From Candidatus Obscuribacterales bacterium (GTDB taxonomy: Bacteria > Cyanobacteriota > Vampirovibrionia > Obscuribacterales > Obscuribacteraceae), in the NCBI GenBank assembly GCA_019744775.1, contig JAIETZ010000003.1:496001-560000 (forward strand): a stretch of 64,000 bases of DNA, written 5' to 3'. Of the stretch, positions 1-7,319 are shown piece by piece. The notes under the pieces were generated by a model. The model saw nothing but the letters and a program-made list of their open reading frames with translations. It ran no database searches and was not told the origin of the DNA. The position numbers and the translations under genes are program-made. The stretch's first letter is position 1. The number at the start of each line of letters is the position of its first letter.

Positions 1-136
1 ACGACCAAGTAATGTTTGCCACCACAAAAATTGCGGTGACAATTACGACCGGCGATATGAAACCGCGCTCTTGCGTTTCATTTGCATGAGCAATCGGTTT
101 CTTACTGGCTGGCTTGGTGACGACTTTGGAAGACAT
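1..136 (-). CDS. membrane-anchored protein, N-terminal fragment
   Basis: An open frame on the minus strand starts at an ATG at 136-134 and runs off the window edge, giving 45 residues. It begins with a polar, lysine-rich stretch (MSSKVVTKPASKKP) followed from about residue 28 by a hydrophobic segment (SPVVIVTAIFVVANI). This short cytoplasmic tail plus one membrane anchor is the layout of the three SGNH-fold proteins in this window, and the anchor words resemble the one at 23275 (LFVVANI). It is divergent from the MBOAT gene at 367. It could be a fourth member of that family, but the catalytic part lies outside the window. Confidence 0.5.
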   Translation of the reverse strand, partial: MSSKVVTKPASKKPIAHANETQERGFISPVVIVTAIFVVANITWS

Positions 137-366
137 CTGGTTAGCTTTAATAATAAGTATTAGGATTTATGCTCTGGCAAGCTTACTGGCAACTGAGGTT
201 TATGCCAAGGCTATTGGCTTAACGTCCTCGTGACAAACATTTAAACTTGAGACATGCCTAAGCAAATTCCCTTACTACATATATTGATTCTCAAGAATGA
301 CAAGAGGGGTCATGCTACCATCTGCCAGTTCAAATATATATGTCCCCCAAGTAAGCGAGTGACAGC

Positions 367-1818
367 ATGCTCTTTACAAGCTTTCAATATCTGATTTTCT
401 TGCCGGCGGTTGTTCTTTTGTACTGGCTCCTGCCGGGCAAATGGCGCCTGCCGATGCTGCTAATTGCCAGCTGGGGCTTTTACATGACCTGGATGCCCAT
501 CTTCATTTTACTCATAGCGCCGATGACGCTCTTCAACTGGCTGTGGGGCAAGCTGCTGTTCAACGCGACAGACAAGAAGAAGCTAATTTTTGGCGTGGGC
601 GTGGCAGCCAACCTGCTCTGCTTAGGAGTATTTAAGTACGCCAACTTTGCTGTGCAGAGCATGGACTGGTTTATGAAGCTGGTCACACACCACAACCCTG
701 AGTGGGTAGTGAATATCATTTTGCCGTTGGGCATCTCTTTCTTCACCTTTGAATTCATCCATTACCTGTTTGAAATTTATCGTGGCAACAAACCAATTGA
801 CTCTTTTGTCTTGTTTGCATTGTTTGCAGCATTTTTTCCAACACAGATTGCCGGACCAATCAAACGCTATCCTGATTTCCAAGCTCAAATGGAAACAGTC
901 AAGAAAATTGAGCTCAGCTATTTTGACGATGGTGTGCCGCTGATTATTATTGGTTTTGCCAAAAAACTTTTGCTTGCCGACAACTTGTCGGTATTGGTGC
1001 AAATGGGATTGTCCGACCCGTCAGTATATGGCGCGCCGGAATTGTGGGTGTTTGCCTACGCATTTGCTTTTCAAATCTACTTCGATTTCTCGGGCTATAC
1101 CGACATCGCTCGTGGTTCGGCAATGCTCTTTGGCTATCACATTCCAATCAACTTCAACTTGCCGTACATCGCTGCTAACGCCTCTGACTTCTGGCGCCGT
1201 TGGCACATTTCGTTGTCTACCTGGTTGAGAGACTATCTCTTCATTCCTTTGGGTGGATCGCGTGGTGGACGTTGGATGACCAACCGCAACTTGTTTATCA
1301 CGATGGCGCTTGGTGGCTTGTGGCACGGCGCATCCTGGAACTTCGTTGTCTGGGGTGTCTACCACGGACTTCTGCTAATTGTGCATCGCGAGTATGCGGC
1401 GTTTGCTGAAGGCGTTGAGTGGTTGAAGAAGTTTTCGCAGACGAAGATATACAACACGTTGTCTATCGTGTTGACATTCCAAGCCGTTGTTATCGGCTGG
1501 GTCTTTTTCCGCATGACTGACATCGGCGCTGCTTTCAGTATGGTGAAGCGCATGGTGTTCTTGTCGCCGATGTATACGTCGGTTGAGAATCATCACTTCA
1601 TCATCATGAAGCAGGAATTGCCTGTTATCGTGCCGGTGGTGTTGATTATGGTTGCACTGTTGTTGTTGACAAACTTCCCGGTTAGCTTCTGTAATGAGAA
1701 TGGCATCTTCAAGAAAATGCCGGCTCCGCTGAAGGCAGCGTTTTGCTCGGTGCTTATCTTGGCGATGGTGACATTCTTGCCGGATAACTCTAAGCCATTT
1801 ATCTACTTCCAATTCTAG
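367..1818 (+). CDS. MBOAT family O-acyltransferase (AlgI-like), copy 1
   Basis: This 483-residue polytopic protein matches the AlgI/DltB-type membrane-bound O-acyltransferases, which move acyl groups across or at the cytoplasmic membrane onto extracytoplasmic polymers or lipids. Visible family blocks are FPTQIAGPIKRY, FQIYFDFSGYTDIARGSA, the region WHISLSTWLRDYLFIPLGG and LGGLWHGASWNF, whose His320 is the expected catalytic histidine. The C-terminus ends FIYFQF, as in the other two copies. Start: ATG at 367. The SGNH-like gene follows after 10 bp, so the two are probably co-transcribed. In characterised AlgI systems the MBOAT works with a periplasmic SGNH partner, and I infer the same here. 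The acceptor is unknown. Confidence 0.9.
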   Translation: MLFTSFQYLIFLPAVVLLYWLLPGKWRLPMLLIASWGFYMTWMPIFILLIAPMTLFNWLWGKLLFNATDKKKLIFGVGVAANLLCLGVFKYANFAVQSMDWFMKLVTHHNPEWVVNIILPLGISFFTFEFIHYLFEIYRGNKPIDSFVLFALFAAFFPTQIAGPIKRYPDFQAQMETVKKIELSYFDDGVPLIIIGFAKKLLLADNLSVLVQMGLSDPSVYGAPELWVFAYAFAFQIYFDFSGYTDIARGSAMLFGYHIPINFNLPYIAANASDFWRRWHISLSTWLRDYLFIPLGGSRGGRWMTNRNLFITMALGGLWHGASWNFVVWGVYHGLLLIVHREYAAFAEGVEWLKKFSQTKIYNTLSIVLTFQAVVIGWVFFRMTDIGAAFSMVKRMVFLSPMYTSVENHHFIIMKQELPVIVPVVLIMVALLLLTNFPVSFCNENGIFKKMPAPLKAAFCSVLILAMVTFLPDNSKPFIYFQF

Positions 1819-1828
1819 GTATCAGTCG

Positions 1829-3052
1829 ATGCCGGTTTTGACGAGCTTGGCAAAGAAACTAGCAAGCAGCACATTCGTGTGGATCTTGCTGATACTTGCC
1901 GTGCTTGATGTGGGAATTGTTGTCGTGAAGCCGTTGCGTCTGATGAACGCTTCCAACTTGACCGGTATCAACCAGAATCCAGTTGTGGCGAAGTTGCGAG
2001 AATTCTTGGATTCGTCGCGTAATCCGGATGTAGTAGTTGTCGGGTCTTCGTTGACCCTTGTGCCGGCTGTAAGGCTAGACGACCAATTTCATGGCGTGCG
2101 CACGCGCTATGACCACTGGTATGCGCGTAATCACGTGCTCGAGTATGACAAGGCTGATTTCCTTGCACACTTGCTGAGTGAGAAAGCTGGACGCGCCGTC
2201 GAAGTCGCAAACTTGGGCGTGGTGGGCAGCTTGATGTCGGACCACTTCCTTGTCGTGGACAAAGTGCTTGCTGCAGGCAAGAAGCCTCGTCTTATCGTGT
2301 GCATGGTGGCGCCACGTGACTTTATGGACAACACACGCAGCGAAATAGACAAGACACCGGTGTACAGCATCTTGGCTGACTTCACCGCTTTCAATGACTT
2401 GCTGGCGAAGAATCCAGCGCCGGATCGGATATTCGACTTTGTGGTCGGTAATTCGTGGAAGTTTTACAAGATGCGCGTTGATGTCAAAACAATTTTGACT
2501 ACATGGGCATGCCACACATTCGACAGACAAGCCTCGCTTTTCCTTGCTAACAAGTTTGCAGGGCAGAAGGCTAATCCGAATGACGTGTATTTGGCGGGGC
2601 CCATCGCCGGTGTGTTGGACGAGGTGAAGGCGGTGTACGACGTCAAGCCGAACACGTTGATCGACTTGGGTGAGTATAAGAGCGTCTACTTGCCCGTCAA
2701 CAAGAAAATGATTTCAGAACAGACACCGTATTTGGAGAGATTGTTGAAGCGAGCTGGTGAGGAGCAAGTGCCGGTGGTGCTTGTGGAGTCGCCGTTGACT
2801 CGTGAGAATTTAGCACTGCTACCGGCGGGTGAAATCGCGGAGTACCGTCTGCGTCTTCGTCGCGCAGCCGCGACTTACGGCGCTCTACTCATCAATCCGG
2901 TGGGAGATTACACGCTGGCGGATTTCGAAGATTCGTGTCACATGAATGCGCGTGGTGGTGGGAAATTCTACGATGCGCTGGTGAAGTCCATCGTAAGTGA
3001 CCCCGCGTTGGCGCAGAATTTAACGAGTGGGCGGTTGTTGGGGCAGCGATAA
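1829..3052 (+). CDS. membrane-anchored SGNH-fold protein, MBOAT partner, copy 1
   Basis: This 407-residue protein has one N-terminal membrane segment (about residues 14-34) and then a predicted extracytoplasmic domain. SGNH-type landmarks are visible: a block I strand-turn VVVVGSS with Ser74 at the usual nucleophile position, and a block V motif D368-S-C-H371 followed by MNARGGG. A VAPRDFMDN motif sits in the middle and recurs in both paralogues (23275, 45747). The pairing with an upstream MBOAT gene resembles AlgI-AlgJ/AlgX pairs, so a role in O-acyl transfer or acyl-ester handling outside the cell is likely. It may belong near the DUF1574 group, but I cannot confirm that. Substrate unknown. 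Confidence 0.75.
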   Translation: MPVLTSLAKKLASSTFVWILLILAVLDVGIVVVKPLRLMNASNLTGINQNPVVAKLREFLDSSRNPDVVVVGSSLTLVPAVRLDDQFHGVRTRYDHWYARNHVLEYDKADFLAHLLSEKAGRAVEVANLGVVGSLMSDHFLVVDKVLAAGKKPRLIVCMVAPRDFMDNTRSEIDKTPVYSILADFTAFNDLLAKNPAPDRIFDFVVGNSWKFYKMRVDVKTILTTWACHTFDRQASLFLANKFAGQKANPNDVYLAGPIAGVLDEVKAVYDVKPNTLIDLGEYKSVYLPVNKKMISEQTPYLERLLKRAGEEQVPVVLVESPLTRENLALLPAGEIAEYRLRLRRAAATYGALLINPVGDYTLADFEDSCHMNARGGGKFYDALVKSIVSDPALAQNLTSGRLLGQR

Positions 3053-3144
3053 CTTCTCTGAAAACAGCCTTTGATGTTCGTTATTTAAAAGAGGACGACT
3101 CCTTTCGAGAACCGTCCGCTTTCTAGCCGTTGAGCCAACTCACT

Positions 3145-3167
3145 AAGTCGACTTAAATAGTCGAGTT
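3145..3167. other. stem-loop downstream of SGNH copy 1
   Basis: An inverted repeat with 9-bp arms and one mismatch or wobble pair (AAGTCGACT / AGTCGAGTT) around a 5-base loop lies about 90 bp after the SGNH stop codon. It is followed by TAAAAT rather than a T-run, so it is at best a weak terminator for the first MBOAT/SGNH cassette. Confidence 0.25.
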
Positions 3168-3204
3168 AAAATCATAGTGATTGCGAGTGTGATTGTCATT
3201 GTAA

Positions 3205-3651
3205 TCAATTACGATCTTCTCCATTCGTGCTTTCTCGGAACTCGAGCAGCAGGGTTCTTATTGTTCTTTCGGAACCTTTGTAACCGTGCTTTTCTACAAG
3301 TAGAGTAAAGACACATTTCGCGGTGATTGGCTCGCCTGCGGATTGTGTGGAATGATACGACCAGATTTGTCTGGCCTTTTCACGCCACTCGTCGCGTACA
3401 GGTTGTGGTCGTCGATTACGTTGACCATCTGAGTTTACGTACTTCCTAATTGTGTTACGTGCAATGTTGAACTCTTTGGCAATCGATCTAAAGCTTTTGT
3501 TTTCTTTGACCGCGAGTGCTTTTAGAAGTTCCCAGTCCGCGTTGTAATAGGGTACGCCGGAGTATTTGTGATTCCATTCAGCGAGGGTTTCAGGTTCGCT
3601 GGTGGTGATACCGGATTCTCCAAATGTGATGTGAGTATTGTCGTTGTGCAT
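3205..3651 (-). CDS. helix-turn-helix protein resembling an IS21 IstA N-terminus
   Basis: The 148-residue product has a helix-turn-helix from about residue 45 to 70 (LKALAVKENKSFRSIAKE, then FNIARNTIRKYV). A second helical part contains CVFTLLVEKHGYKGSERTIR. The order 'SIAKEFNIARNTIRKY ... GYKGSERTIRTLL' resembles the DNA-binding N-terminus of IS21-type IstA transposases, but no DDE catalytic domain follows and no istB is nearby. It may be a domesticated or truncated transposase, or a stand-alone regulator. The start is ATG at 3651. Its upstream region carries the TTCCAAC palindromes at 3767-3810, possible binding sites, which is inference only. Confidence 0.6.
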   Translation of the reverse strand: MHNDNTHITFGESGITTSEPETLAEWNHKYSGVPYYNADWELLKALAVKENKSFRSIAKEFNIARNTIRKYVNSDGQRNRRPQPVRDEWREKARQIWSYHSTQSAGEPITAKCVFTLLVEKHGYKGSERTIRTLLLEFRESTNGEDRN

Positions 3652-3716
3652 TATTTTCGCTGCCTCGGTTTTTTGCTTTCCTGAGATCGAATATATGCAT
3701 CGAGCGTGGAGGATAT

Positions 3717-3881
3717 ATGGAAAAGAAATTGATTCCGTTTAACGTGGTGTCGTATATGGTGGCACTTTCCAACGGGCGTGTTGGAACACTTTCCAACGAA
3801 GGTGTTGGAAGGTGTTATTTGACACACGTCTCTGTCATTCTGAGGAGTAGCATTGCTGCGACGAAGAATCTCACGAGTTAA
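3717..3881 (+). CDS. short ORF with 8-residue tandem repeat, possibly truncated
   Basis: An ATG at 3717 lies 5-6 bases after a GGAGG ribosome-binding site and opens a 54-codon frame ending with TAA at 3879-3881. It begins MEKKLIPFNVVSYMVA and then contains LSNGRVGT and LSNEGVGR, an 8-residue repeat encoded by the two 24-bp palindromic units. The last third of the frame is the inverted-repeat element at 3834, which suggests an original gene interrupted by that element. A third copy of the palindrome at 3982 would also read SNTRVG in one frame before a stop. It could be a remnant or simply chance coding through repeats. No function is recognised. Confidence 0.3.
   Translation: MEKKLIPFNVVSYMVALSNGRVGTLSNEGVGRCYLTHVSVILRSSIAATKNLTS
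3767..3810. repeat. two tandem TTCCAAC-N6-GTTGGAA palindromes
   Basis: Two 20-bp imperfect palindromes, each TTCCAAC-N6-GTTGGAA, lie at 3767-3786 and 3791-3810 as a 24-bp direct repeat (CACTTTCCAACG... GTGTTGGAA). A third copy sits at 3982-4001. Spaced palindromes upstream of a helix-turn-helix gene look like operator sites, but they also fall inside a possible small reading frame. Confidence 0.5.
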
Positions 3882-3939
3882 AGGTGTGAGATTCTTCGCG
3901 AAGCCTGCCCTGAGCGAAGTCGAATGGGCTCAGAATGAC
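3834..3939. repeat. inverted-repeat intergenic element (GTCATTCTGAG ends)
   Basis: The element is bounded by exact 11-bp inverted ends, GTCATTCTGAG (3834-3844) and CTCAGAATGAC (3929-3939). It contains an internal perfect hairpin CGAAGAATCTCAC (3862-3874) / GTGAGATTCTTCG (3886-3898) and the segment CCTGAGCGAAGTCGAA. It has no coding capacity and looks like a MITE or extragenic palindromic element. Similar 'GAATGAC' intergenic repeats are widespread in bacterial genomes as far as I recall. A diverged relative is at 8035-8082. Confidence 0.65.
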
Positions 3940-3942
3940 AAA

Positions 3943-3965
3943 GGGCGCATGCAATGCGCCCCTAC
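3943..3965 (-). repeat. GGGCGCAT dispersed palindromic repeat, copy 1
   Basis: A REP-like unit with 8-bp perfect arms GGGCGCAT / ATGCGCCC and a 3-base loop, followed in minus orientation by the CCTAC tail. It is one of seven copies in the window, all between genes. Confidence 0.8.
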
Positions 3966-3971
3966 AATTCA

Positions 3972-4011
3972 GGAGTACAATTTCCAACACTCGTGTTGGA
4001 AATTGTACTCC
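3972..4011. repeat. 40-bp perfect palindrome
   Basis: Two 19-bp arms are exactly complementary around the central TC. They begin GGAGTACAATTT and contain the third TTCCAAC...GTTGGAA copy at their core. It can form a long hairpin or cruciform. No T-run follows, so it is not a standard terminator. Confidence 0.65.
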
Positions 4012-4083
4012 CTAGCATGACGGACTTTTCGGACCGCAATCTACGGTATATGAAAGCTTTGCCGAGTCTTACGCTGACGAGCA

Positions 4084-4110
4084 ATTTTTGCAGCAGGTTG
4101 CTGCAAAAAT
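4084..4110. repeat. 12-bp-arm palindrome (ATTTTTGCAGCA)
   Basis: The arms ATTTTTGCAGCA and TGCTGCAAAAAT are perfectly complementary around GGT. The T-run precedes rather than follows the GC part, so it is unlikely to act as an intrinsic terminator on either strand. Its role is unknown. Confidence 0.5.
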
Positions 4111-4156
4111 ACCTTGGTTTCACAACTGTGTTTTACTTGACCAGGACCAAAGTAAA

Positions 4157-4411
4157 CTAGTCGTCCGAAGGCTCTTTGGGCAATTGTGCCAGTCGTGCAA
4201 CAAAGCGATCAAGATTGAATTCCTTGCCGCTTTTTGTAATATCGAATATTTCGTGGGTTACTACTTGACCTATTAAGATCCGCGCATCCTCACCCGAGTA
4301 TCCGCTGGCGATCAATCGTTCGTACGCTACCTTTGTCTCCGGAGGGTTATTGTCTCGTAGTTGATTTTCTACCACGTCGAGTATCGCTGCTTTGACTATT
4401 TCGTTTGACAT
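4157..4411 (-). CDS. small conserved-type protein of unknown function
   Basis: The 84-residue acidic, helical protein starts at ATG 4411 and reads MSNEIVKAAILDVVENQLRD, followed by NNPPETKVAYERLIASGYS and a C-terminal part containing ARILIGQVVTHEIFDI. The pattern 'ENQLRDNNPPET...YERL...GYSGEDA...LIGQVV..EIFDI' looks like a conserved small family that I have seen as 'hypothetical protein', and I assign no function. It lies just upstream of, and on the same strand as, the glycosyltransferase gene at 4432, with a 20-bp gap between the two frames. Confidence 0.7.
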   Translation of the reverse strand: MSNEIVKAAILDVVENQLRDNNPPETKVAYERLIASGYSGEDARILIGQVVTHEIFDITKSGKEFNLDRFVARLAQLPKEPSDD

Positions 4412-4431
4412 TGGTTCGTTGTTCTATTTCT

Positions 4432-5304
4432 TTACTTGGAGGGTTGTGGGTTTGTTAACTGGTAGGCGGCTATGCGGAGATACGCGAGGGACATGAGTCC
4501 GGTGTACGCGATGCCGTCGAGGTACCAGCGATTCTCGCGGTAGTGTTTGTGCCAGAAGCGGTATAAGCCACGATGTGAAGACAAGATCATGGGGACTTTT
4601 ACTTGTTTAATAGATTGGCCGTAGTGGTGCATAACCTTAGCTTTTGGTGTAAACCAAATTTGCCATCCGGCTTTTTTGATGCGGTAGCACCAATCCACTT
4701 CTTCGAAGAGCATGAAGAAGCCCTCGTCTAGAGTGCCTACTTCTTCTATGACTTTGCGACGCAACAGCAAACACGCGCCTTCGGGTTGGTCTACTTGGCG
4801 CTCATCGTCGTGATTCCAGTCGAGCATTTTGTAGGCGCGGAATGTCGAGACATTAGGGAAGAACTTGCTGAGTCCGACTAGCTCGTAGAGCATATTCAAG
4901 AAAGTTGGGAATGCGCGGCATGAGCGTTGGATGCTGCCGTCGGAATTCAATAGTTGTGGTGCGACGACGCCGGCTTGTCTGTGCTCGGGGAGGAATTTGA
5001 GCAGCGTGTTAATCGAGCCGGGTTGCACTTCGGTGTCAGGGTTTAGTAAAAGAATGTAACTGCCTGTGGCTACTTTCATTGCTTGATTGTTTGCTTTGGC
5101 AAAGCCGAGATTGGCATCGTTTGCAGTGAGTTTCACCCATGGGTGTTCTGCGGCGACCATGGCGGCGGAGCCGTCGGCGGAATTGTTGTCCACGACGAAT
5201 ACTTCGACGTCTATGCCGGCTATCTCTTGCTTCAAGGCAACGAGACAGCGGCGAAGGAGTTCGCGGGTATTCCAGCTAACGATGATTACGGATAATTCGG
5301 TCAT
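4432..5304 (-). CDS. family 2 glycosyltransferase (rhamnosyltransferase-like)
   Basis: This 290-residue cytoplasmic enzyme has a GT-A fold N-terminus: VIIVSWNTRELLRRCL at residues 6-22, DNNSADGS around residue 41, and the metal-binding LLLNPDTEV around residue 90. The acceptor-side block GEGxCLLLRR...GxFDExFFMxxEEVDWCYR is visible as EGACLLLRRKV and LFEEVDWCYRIKKAGW. This subgroup adds sugars such as rhamnose to surface polysaccharide. It lies divergent from the initiating transferase and next to the dTDP-rhamnose genes, which supports a role in the same glycan. The start is ATG 5304. Confidence 0.88.
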   Translation of the reverse strand: MTELSVIIVSWNTRELLRRCLVALKQEIAGIDVEVFVVDNNSADGSAAMVAAEHPWVKLTANDANLGFAKANNQAMKVATGSYILLLNPDTEVQPGSINTLLKFLPEHRQAGVVAPQLLNSDGSIQRSCRAFPTFLNMLYELVGLSKFFPNVSTFRAYKMLDWNHDDERQVDQPEGACLLLRRKVIEEVGTLDEGFFMLFEEVDWCYRIKKAGWQIWFTPKAKVMHHYGQSIKQVKVPMILSSHRGLYRFWHKHYRENRWYLDGIAYTGLMSLAYLRIAAYQLTNPQPSK

Positions 5305-5433
5305 ATAAATAGGTTCAAGAATTTTTAACCGCGGTTAAGAAAATCAACCGGGTCTTAATGGCAACCGTCCAATATGATATTGCCTGTTGGACACAACTCC
5401 AAGTGTTTTCTGTTAAGTTCTAAGCGAAACCCA

Positions 5434-6057
5434 ATGAGCCGTTCGGTAAATCTAGAGTCCACCAAGCAGCTTTCGAGCATTCCTGAGATGGATCTCAGAT
5501 TGAAGCGTTTGACTGATTTTGTCCTGTCCCTGGCGGCTTTGATTGCTTTGGCGCCTGCGATGCTTGTCTGCGCGCTGGCTATTAAGTTGGATTCGCCGGG
5601 ACCTGTCATTTTCAAGCAGCGTCGTATTGGGCGCTTCGGCAAGCACTTTGAAATCTACAAATTCCGCACCATGCGTATAGGTACGCCGGACTTGTCGACC
5701 GAAGAAATGATGAAGTTGCCGTCGCCCGTGACAAGTGTTGGTCAAGTGCTGAGAAAGACCAGCCTGGATGAACTTCCGCAGTTGTTGAATGTTCTTAAGG
5801 GGGAGATGAGCATCGTTGGTCCCAGACCAGCCTTGTATAATCAAACCGAACTGACTGAAATGCGTCAGAGCCGTGGAGTCTTGAGAATGCCGCCGGGAGT
5901 TACCGGATGGGCGCAAGTCAACGGGCGTGATGAATTGGCGGACAGTGTAAAAGTTGATTTGGATACCTGGTATTGCGACAACTATCACTACATGCTCGAC
6001 TGGCAAATTATTTTTGCGACGTTCACAGCCATAGTAAGTAGACGCGGTGCAATTTGA
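5434..6057 (+). CDS. initiating sugar-phosphate transferase (WcaJ/PssY-like)
   Basis: The product transfers a sugar-1-phosphate onto undecaprenyl phosphate to start a surface glycan. From the ATG at 5434 it has 207 residues, with one hydrophobic segment (about residues 17-42, LTDFVLSLAALIALAPAML) followed by the PFAM bacterial sugar-transferase signature: SPGPVIFKQRRIG, YKFRTM, RKTSLDELPQLLNVLKGEMS and VGPRP. It is the short, single-hydrophobic-segment form without the N-terminal multi-pass domain of WcaJ. An in-frame ATG at 5374 exists, but the protein aligns better from 5434. The rmlA gene follows by 16 bp. Confidence 0.88.
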   Translation: MSRSVNLESTKQLSSIPEMDLRLKRLTDFVLSLAALIALAPAMLVCALAIKLDSPGPVIFKQRRIGRFGKHFEIYKFRTMRIGTPDLSTEEMMKLPSPVTSVGQVLRKTSLDELPQLLNVLKGEMSIVGPRPALYNQTELTEMRQSRGVLRMPPGVTGWAQVNGRDELADSVKVDLDTWYCDNYHYMLDWQIIFATFTAIVSRRGAI

Positions 6058-6073
6058 AAAAGGAAAGAATTCG

Positions 6074-7156
6074 ATGAGCTCGATGAAGGGATTGATTCTC
6101 AGTGGTGGTAAGGGTACGCGTATGCGTCCGATTACGCACACGGCGGCGAAGCAACTTTTGCCGGTGGCGAACAAGCCGATTCTTTTTTATGGCATTGAGG
6201 CTTTGATTTCTGCTGGTATCAAGGAAATTGGTATCATCATCAGCCCTGAGACTGGGGAAGATGTTAAAAAGACAGTTGGCGATGGTAGTCGCTGGGGAGT
6301 TAAGATCAGTTACATTTTGCAAGCTGAGCCCAAAGGACTTGCTCACGCTGTTAAGACCGGGCGCGACTTCTTGGGTGATTCGCCGTTTGTTATGTACTTG
6401 GGCGATAACTTGATCAAAGACGGCGTTGCTCCGTTGGTTGAGAAGTTCAACGCTGGTAAGGCTGACGCGTTTATTCTTCTGAAGGAAGTGGCCAACCCGA
6501 GTTCGTTTGGTGTGGCGCAACTGAATGGCAATGGACGCATTCTTTGCTTGGAGGAAAAACCAAAAGAGCCGAAATCGAATTTGGCGTTGGTTGGTGTTTA
6601 TCTCTTCAACAAAAATATTCACAAGGCTATTGATGAGATTCAACCTTCGAAGCGTGGTGAGTTGGAAATCACAGATGCGATTCAGCGTTTGATTGATACA
6701 AAATACCAAGTCGAGAGTCATATTCTTACTTCGTGGTGGTTGGATACCGGGAAGAAAGACGACATGCTCGAAGCAAATCGCGTTGTGTTGGATGAGATGA
6801 CTGATGTTTCTAACAATGGAAATATTGATCCGTCATCGAGAATTTCCGGACGTGTGCTGGTTGGAAAAAACACTGTGTTGAAAGATTGCACGGTGCGCGG
6901 ACCAGCTGTAATTGGTAGCGATTGTATTCTCGAGAATAGCTACGTTGGACCATTCACTTCTATTGGTGATGGCGCACGCGTTTCACAAGCGGAAATCGAG
7001 CACTCGATTCTGCGTGAGAATTGCAAAATCACCGACTTCAACGGACGTATCGTGGACAGTCTCATCGGCGTGAATGTCGAATTGACACGTAGCCAGACGA
7101 AGCCGGTCGCCTATCGATTGATGCTGGGTGATGATAGTAAGGTGGAAGTGGTTTAA
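6074..7156 (+). CDS. rmlA: glucose-1-phosphate thymidylyltransferase, long form
   Basis: RmlA joins dTTP and glucose-1-phosphate to dTDP-glucose, the first step of dTDP-rhamnose synthesis. The signature GLILSGGKGTRMRPITHTAAKQLLPV is seen near the N-terminus in pieces (GGKGTRMRP; AAKQLLPVANKP). The 360-residue length and the C-terminal half rich in hexapeptide-like turns (SRISGRVLVGKNTVLKDCTV, then GPAVIGSDCILE) mark the long RmlA/StrD type with a left-handed beta-helix tail. The ATG at 6074 follows AGGAAAG. An upstream ATG at 6047 overlaps the previous gene and is less likely. Confidence 0.9.
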   Translation: MSSMKGLILSGGKGTRMRPITHTAAKQLLPVANKPILFYGIEALISAGIKEIGIIISPETGEDVKKTVGDGSRWGVKISYILQAEPKGLAHAVKTGRDFLGDSPFVMYLGDNLIKDGVAPLVEKFNAGKADAFILLKEVANPSSFGVAQLNGNGRILCLEEKPKEPKSNLALVGVYLFNKNIHKAIDEIQPSKRGELEITDAIQRLIDTKYQVESHILTSWWLDTGKKDDMLEANRVVLDEMTDVSNNGNIDPSSRISGRVLVGKNTVLKDCTVRGPAVIGSDCILENSYVGPFTSIGDGARVSQAEIEHSILRENCKITDFNGRIVDSLIGVNVELTRSQTKPVAYRLMLGDDSKVEVV

Positions 7157-7184
7157 CACCACGAACGCTTCGTCTTTCTGATTT

Positions 7185-7207
7185 GTAGGGGCGCATTGCA
7201 TGCGCCC
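7185..7207 (+). repeat. GGGCGCAT dispersed palindromic repeat, copy 2
   Basis: An intact unit with perfect 8-bp arms lies 29 bp after the rmlA stop and upstream of the toxin-antitoxin pair. The stem may stabilise or end the rmlA transcript. Confidence 0.8.
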
Positions 7208-7290
7208 TGTTCTGCGCCGCCATTTTTAATCTGCAAAATTGAACTTTTTTGACCTCTTGACCGTATAGGAAGGAGAGGCAAAACTACGCC

Positions 7291-7319
7291 TTGACAGCCT
7301 GTGGGTTATAAACTACAAT
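7291..7319 (+). promoter_or_regulatory. sigma-70-like promoter of toxin-antitoxin pair 1
   Basis: A consensus -35 TTGACA (7291-7296) and a near-consensus -10 TACAAT (7314-7319) are separated by exactly 17 bp. The -10 box overlaps the ATG of the toxin frame at 7318, so the annotated ATG may lie upstream of the transcription start. An alternative -10 TATAAA (7307-7312) would make the message leaderless but leaves a poor spacing to TTGACA. Confidence 0.55.

Larger units (their letters stand above)
3652..4156. other. repeat-rich intergenic region
   Basis: These 505 bp hold no convincing long gene. They contain a short ORF (3717-3881), two tandem TTCCAAC palindromes (3767-3810), a 106-bp inverted-repeat element (3834-3939), one copy of the GGGCGCAT dispersed repeat (3943-3965), a long perfect palindrome (3972-4011) and a further 12-bp-arm palindrome (4084-4110). 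The density of palindromes is the highest in the window. Confidence 0.7.

Noticed and set aside
3767-4011. Repeats at 3767-4011 as a CRISPR array
   Set aside because: Only three units, two of them without spacers of normal length, each an imperfect palindrome, and no cas genes nearby.
3954-4160. 68-codon plus-strand frame in the repeat cluster
   Set aside because: It reads through a dispersed repeat and the long palindrome, has no convincing start signal, and overlaps the opposite-strand gene end.
5452-6174. Long minus-strand frame opposite the sugar transferase and rmlA start
   Set aside because: It is a shadow of two well-supported genes, with no ribosome-binding site and no recognisable motif.
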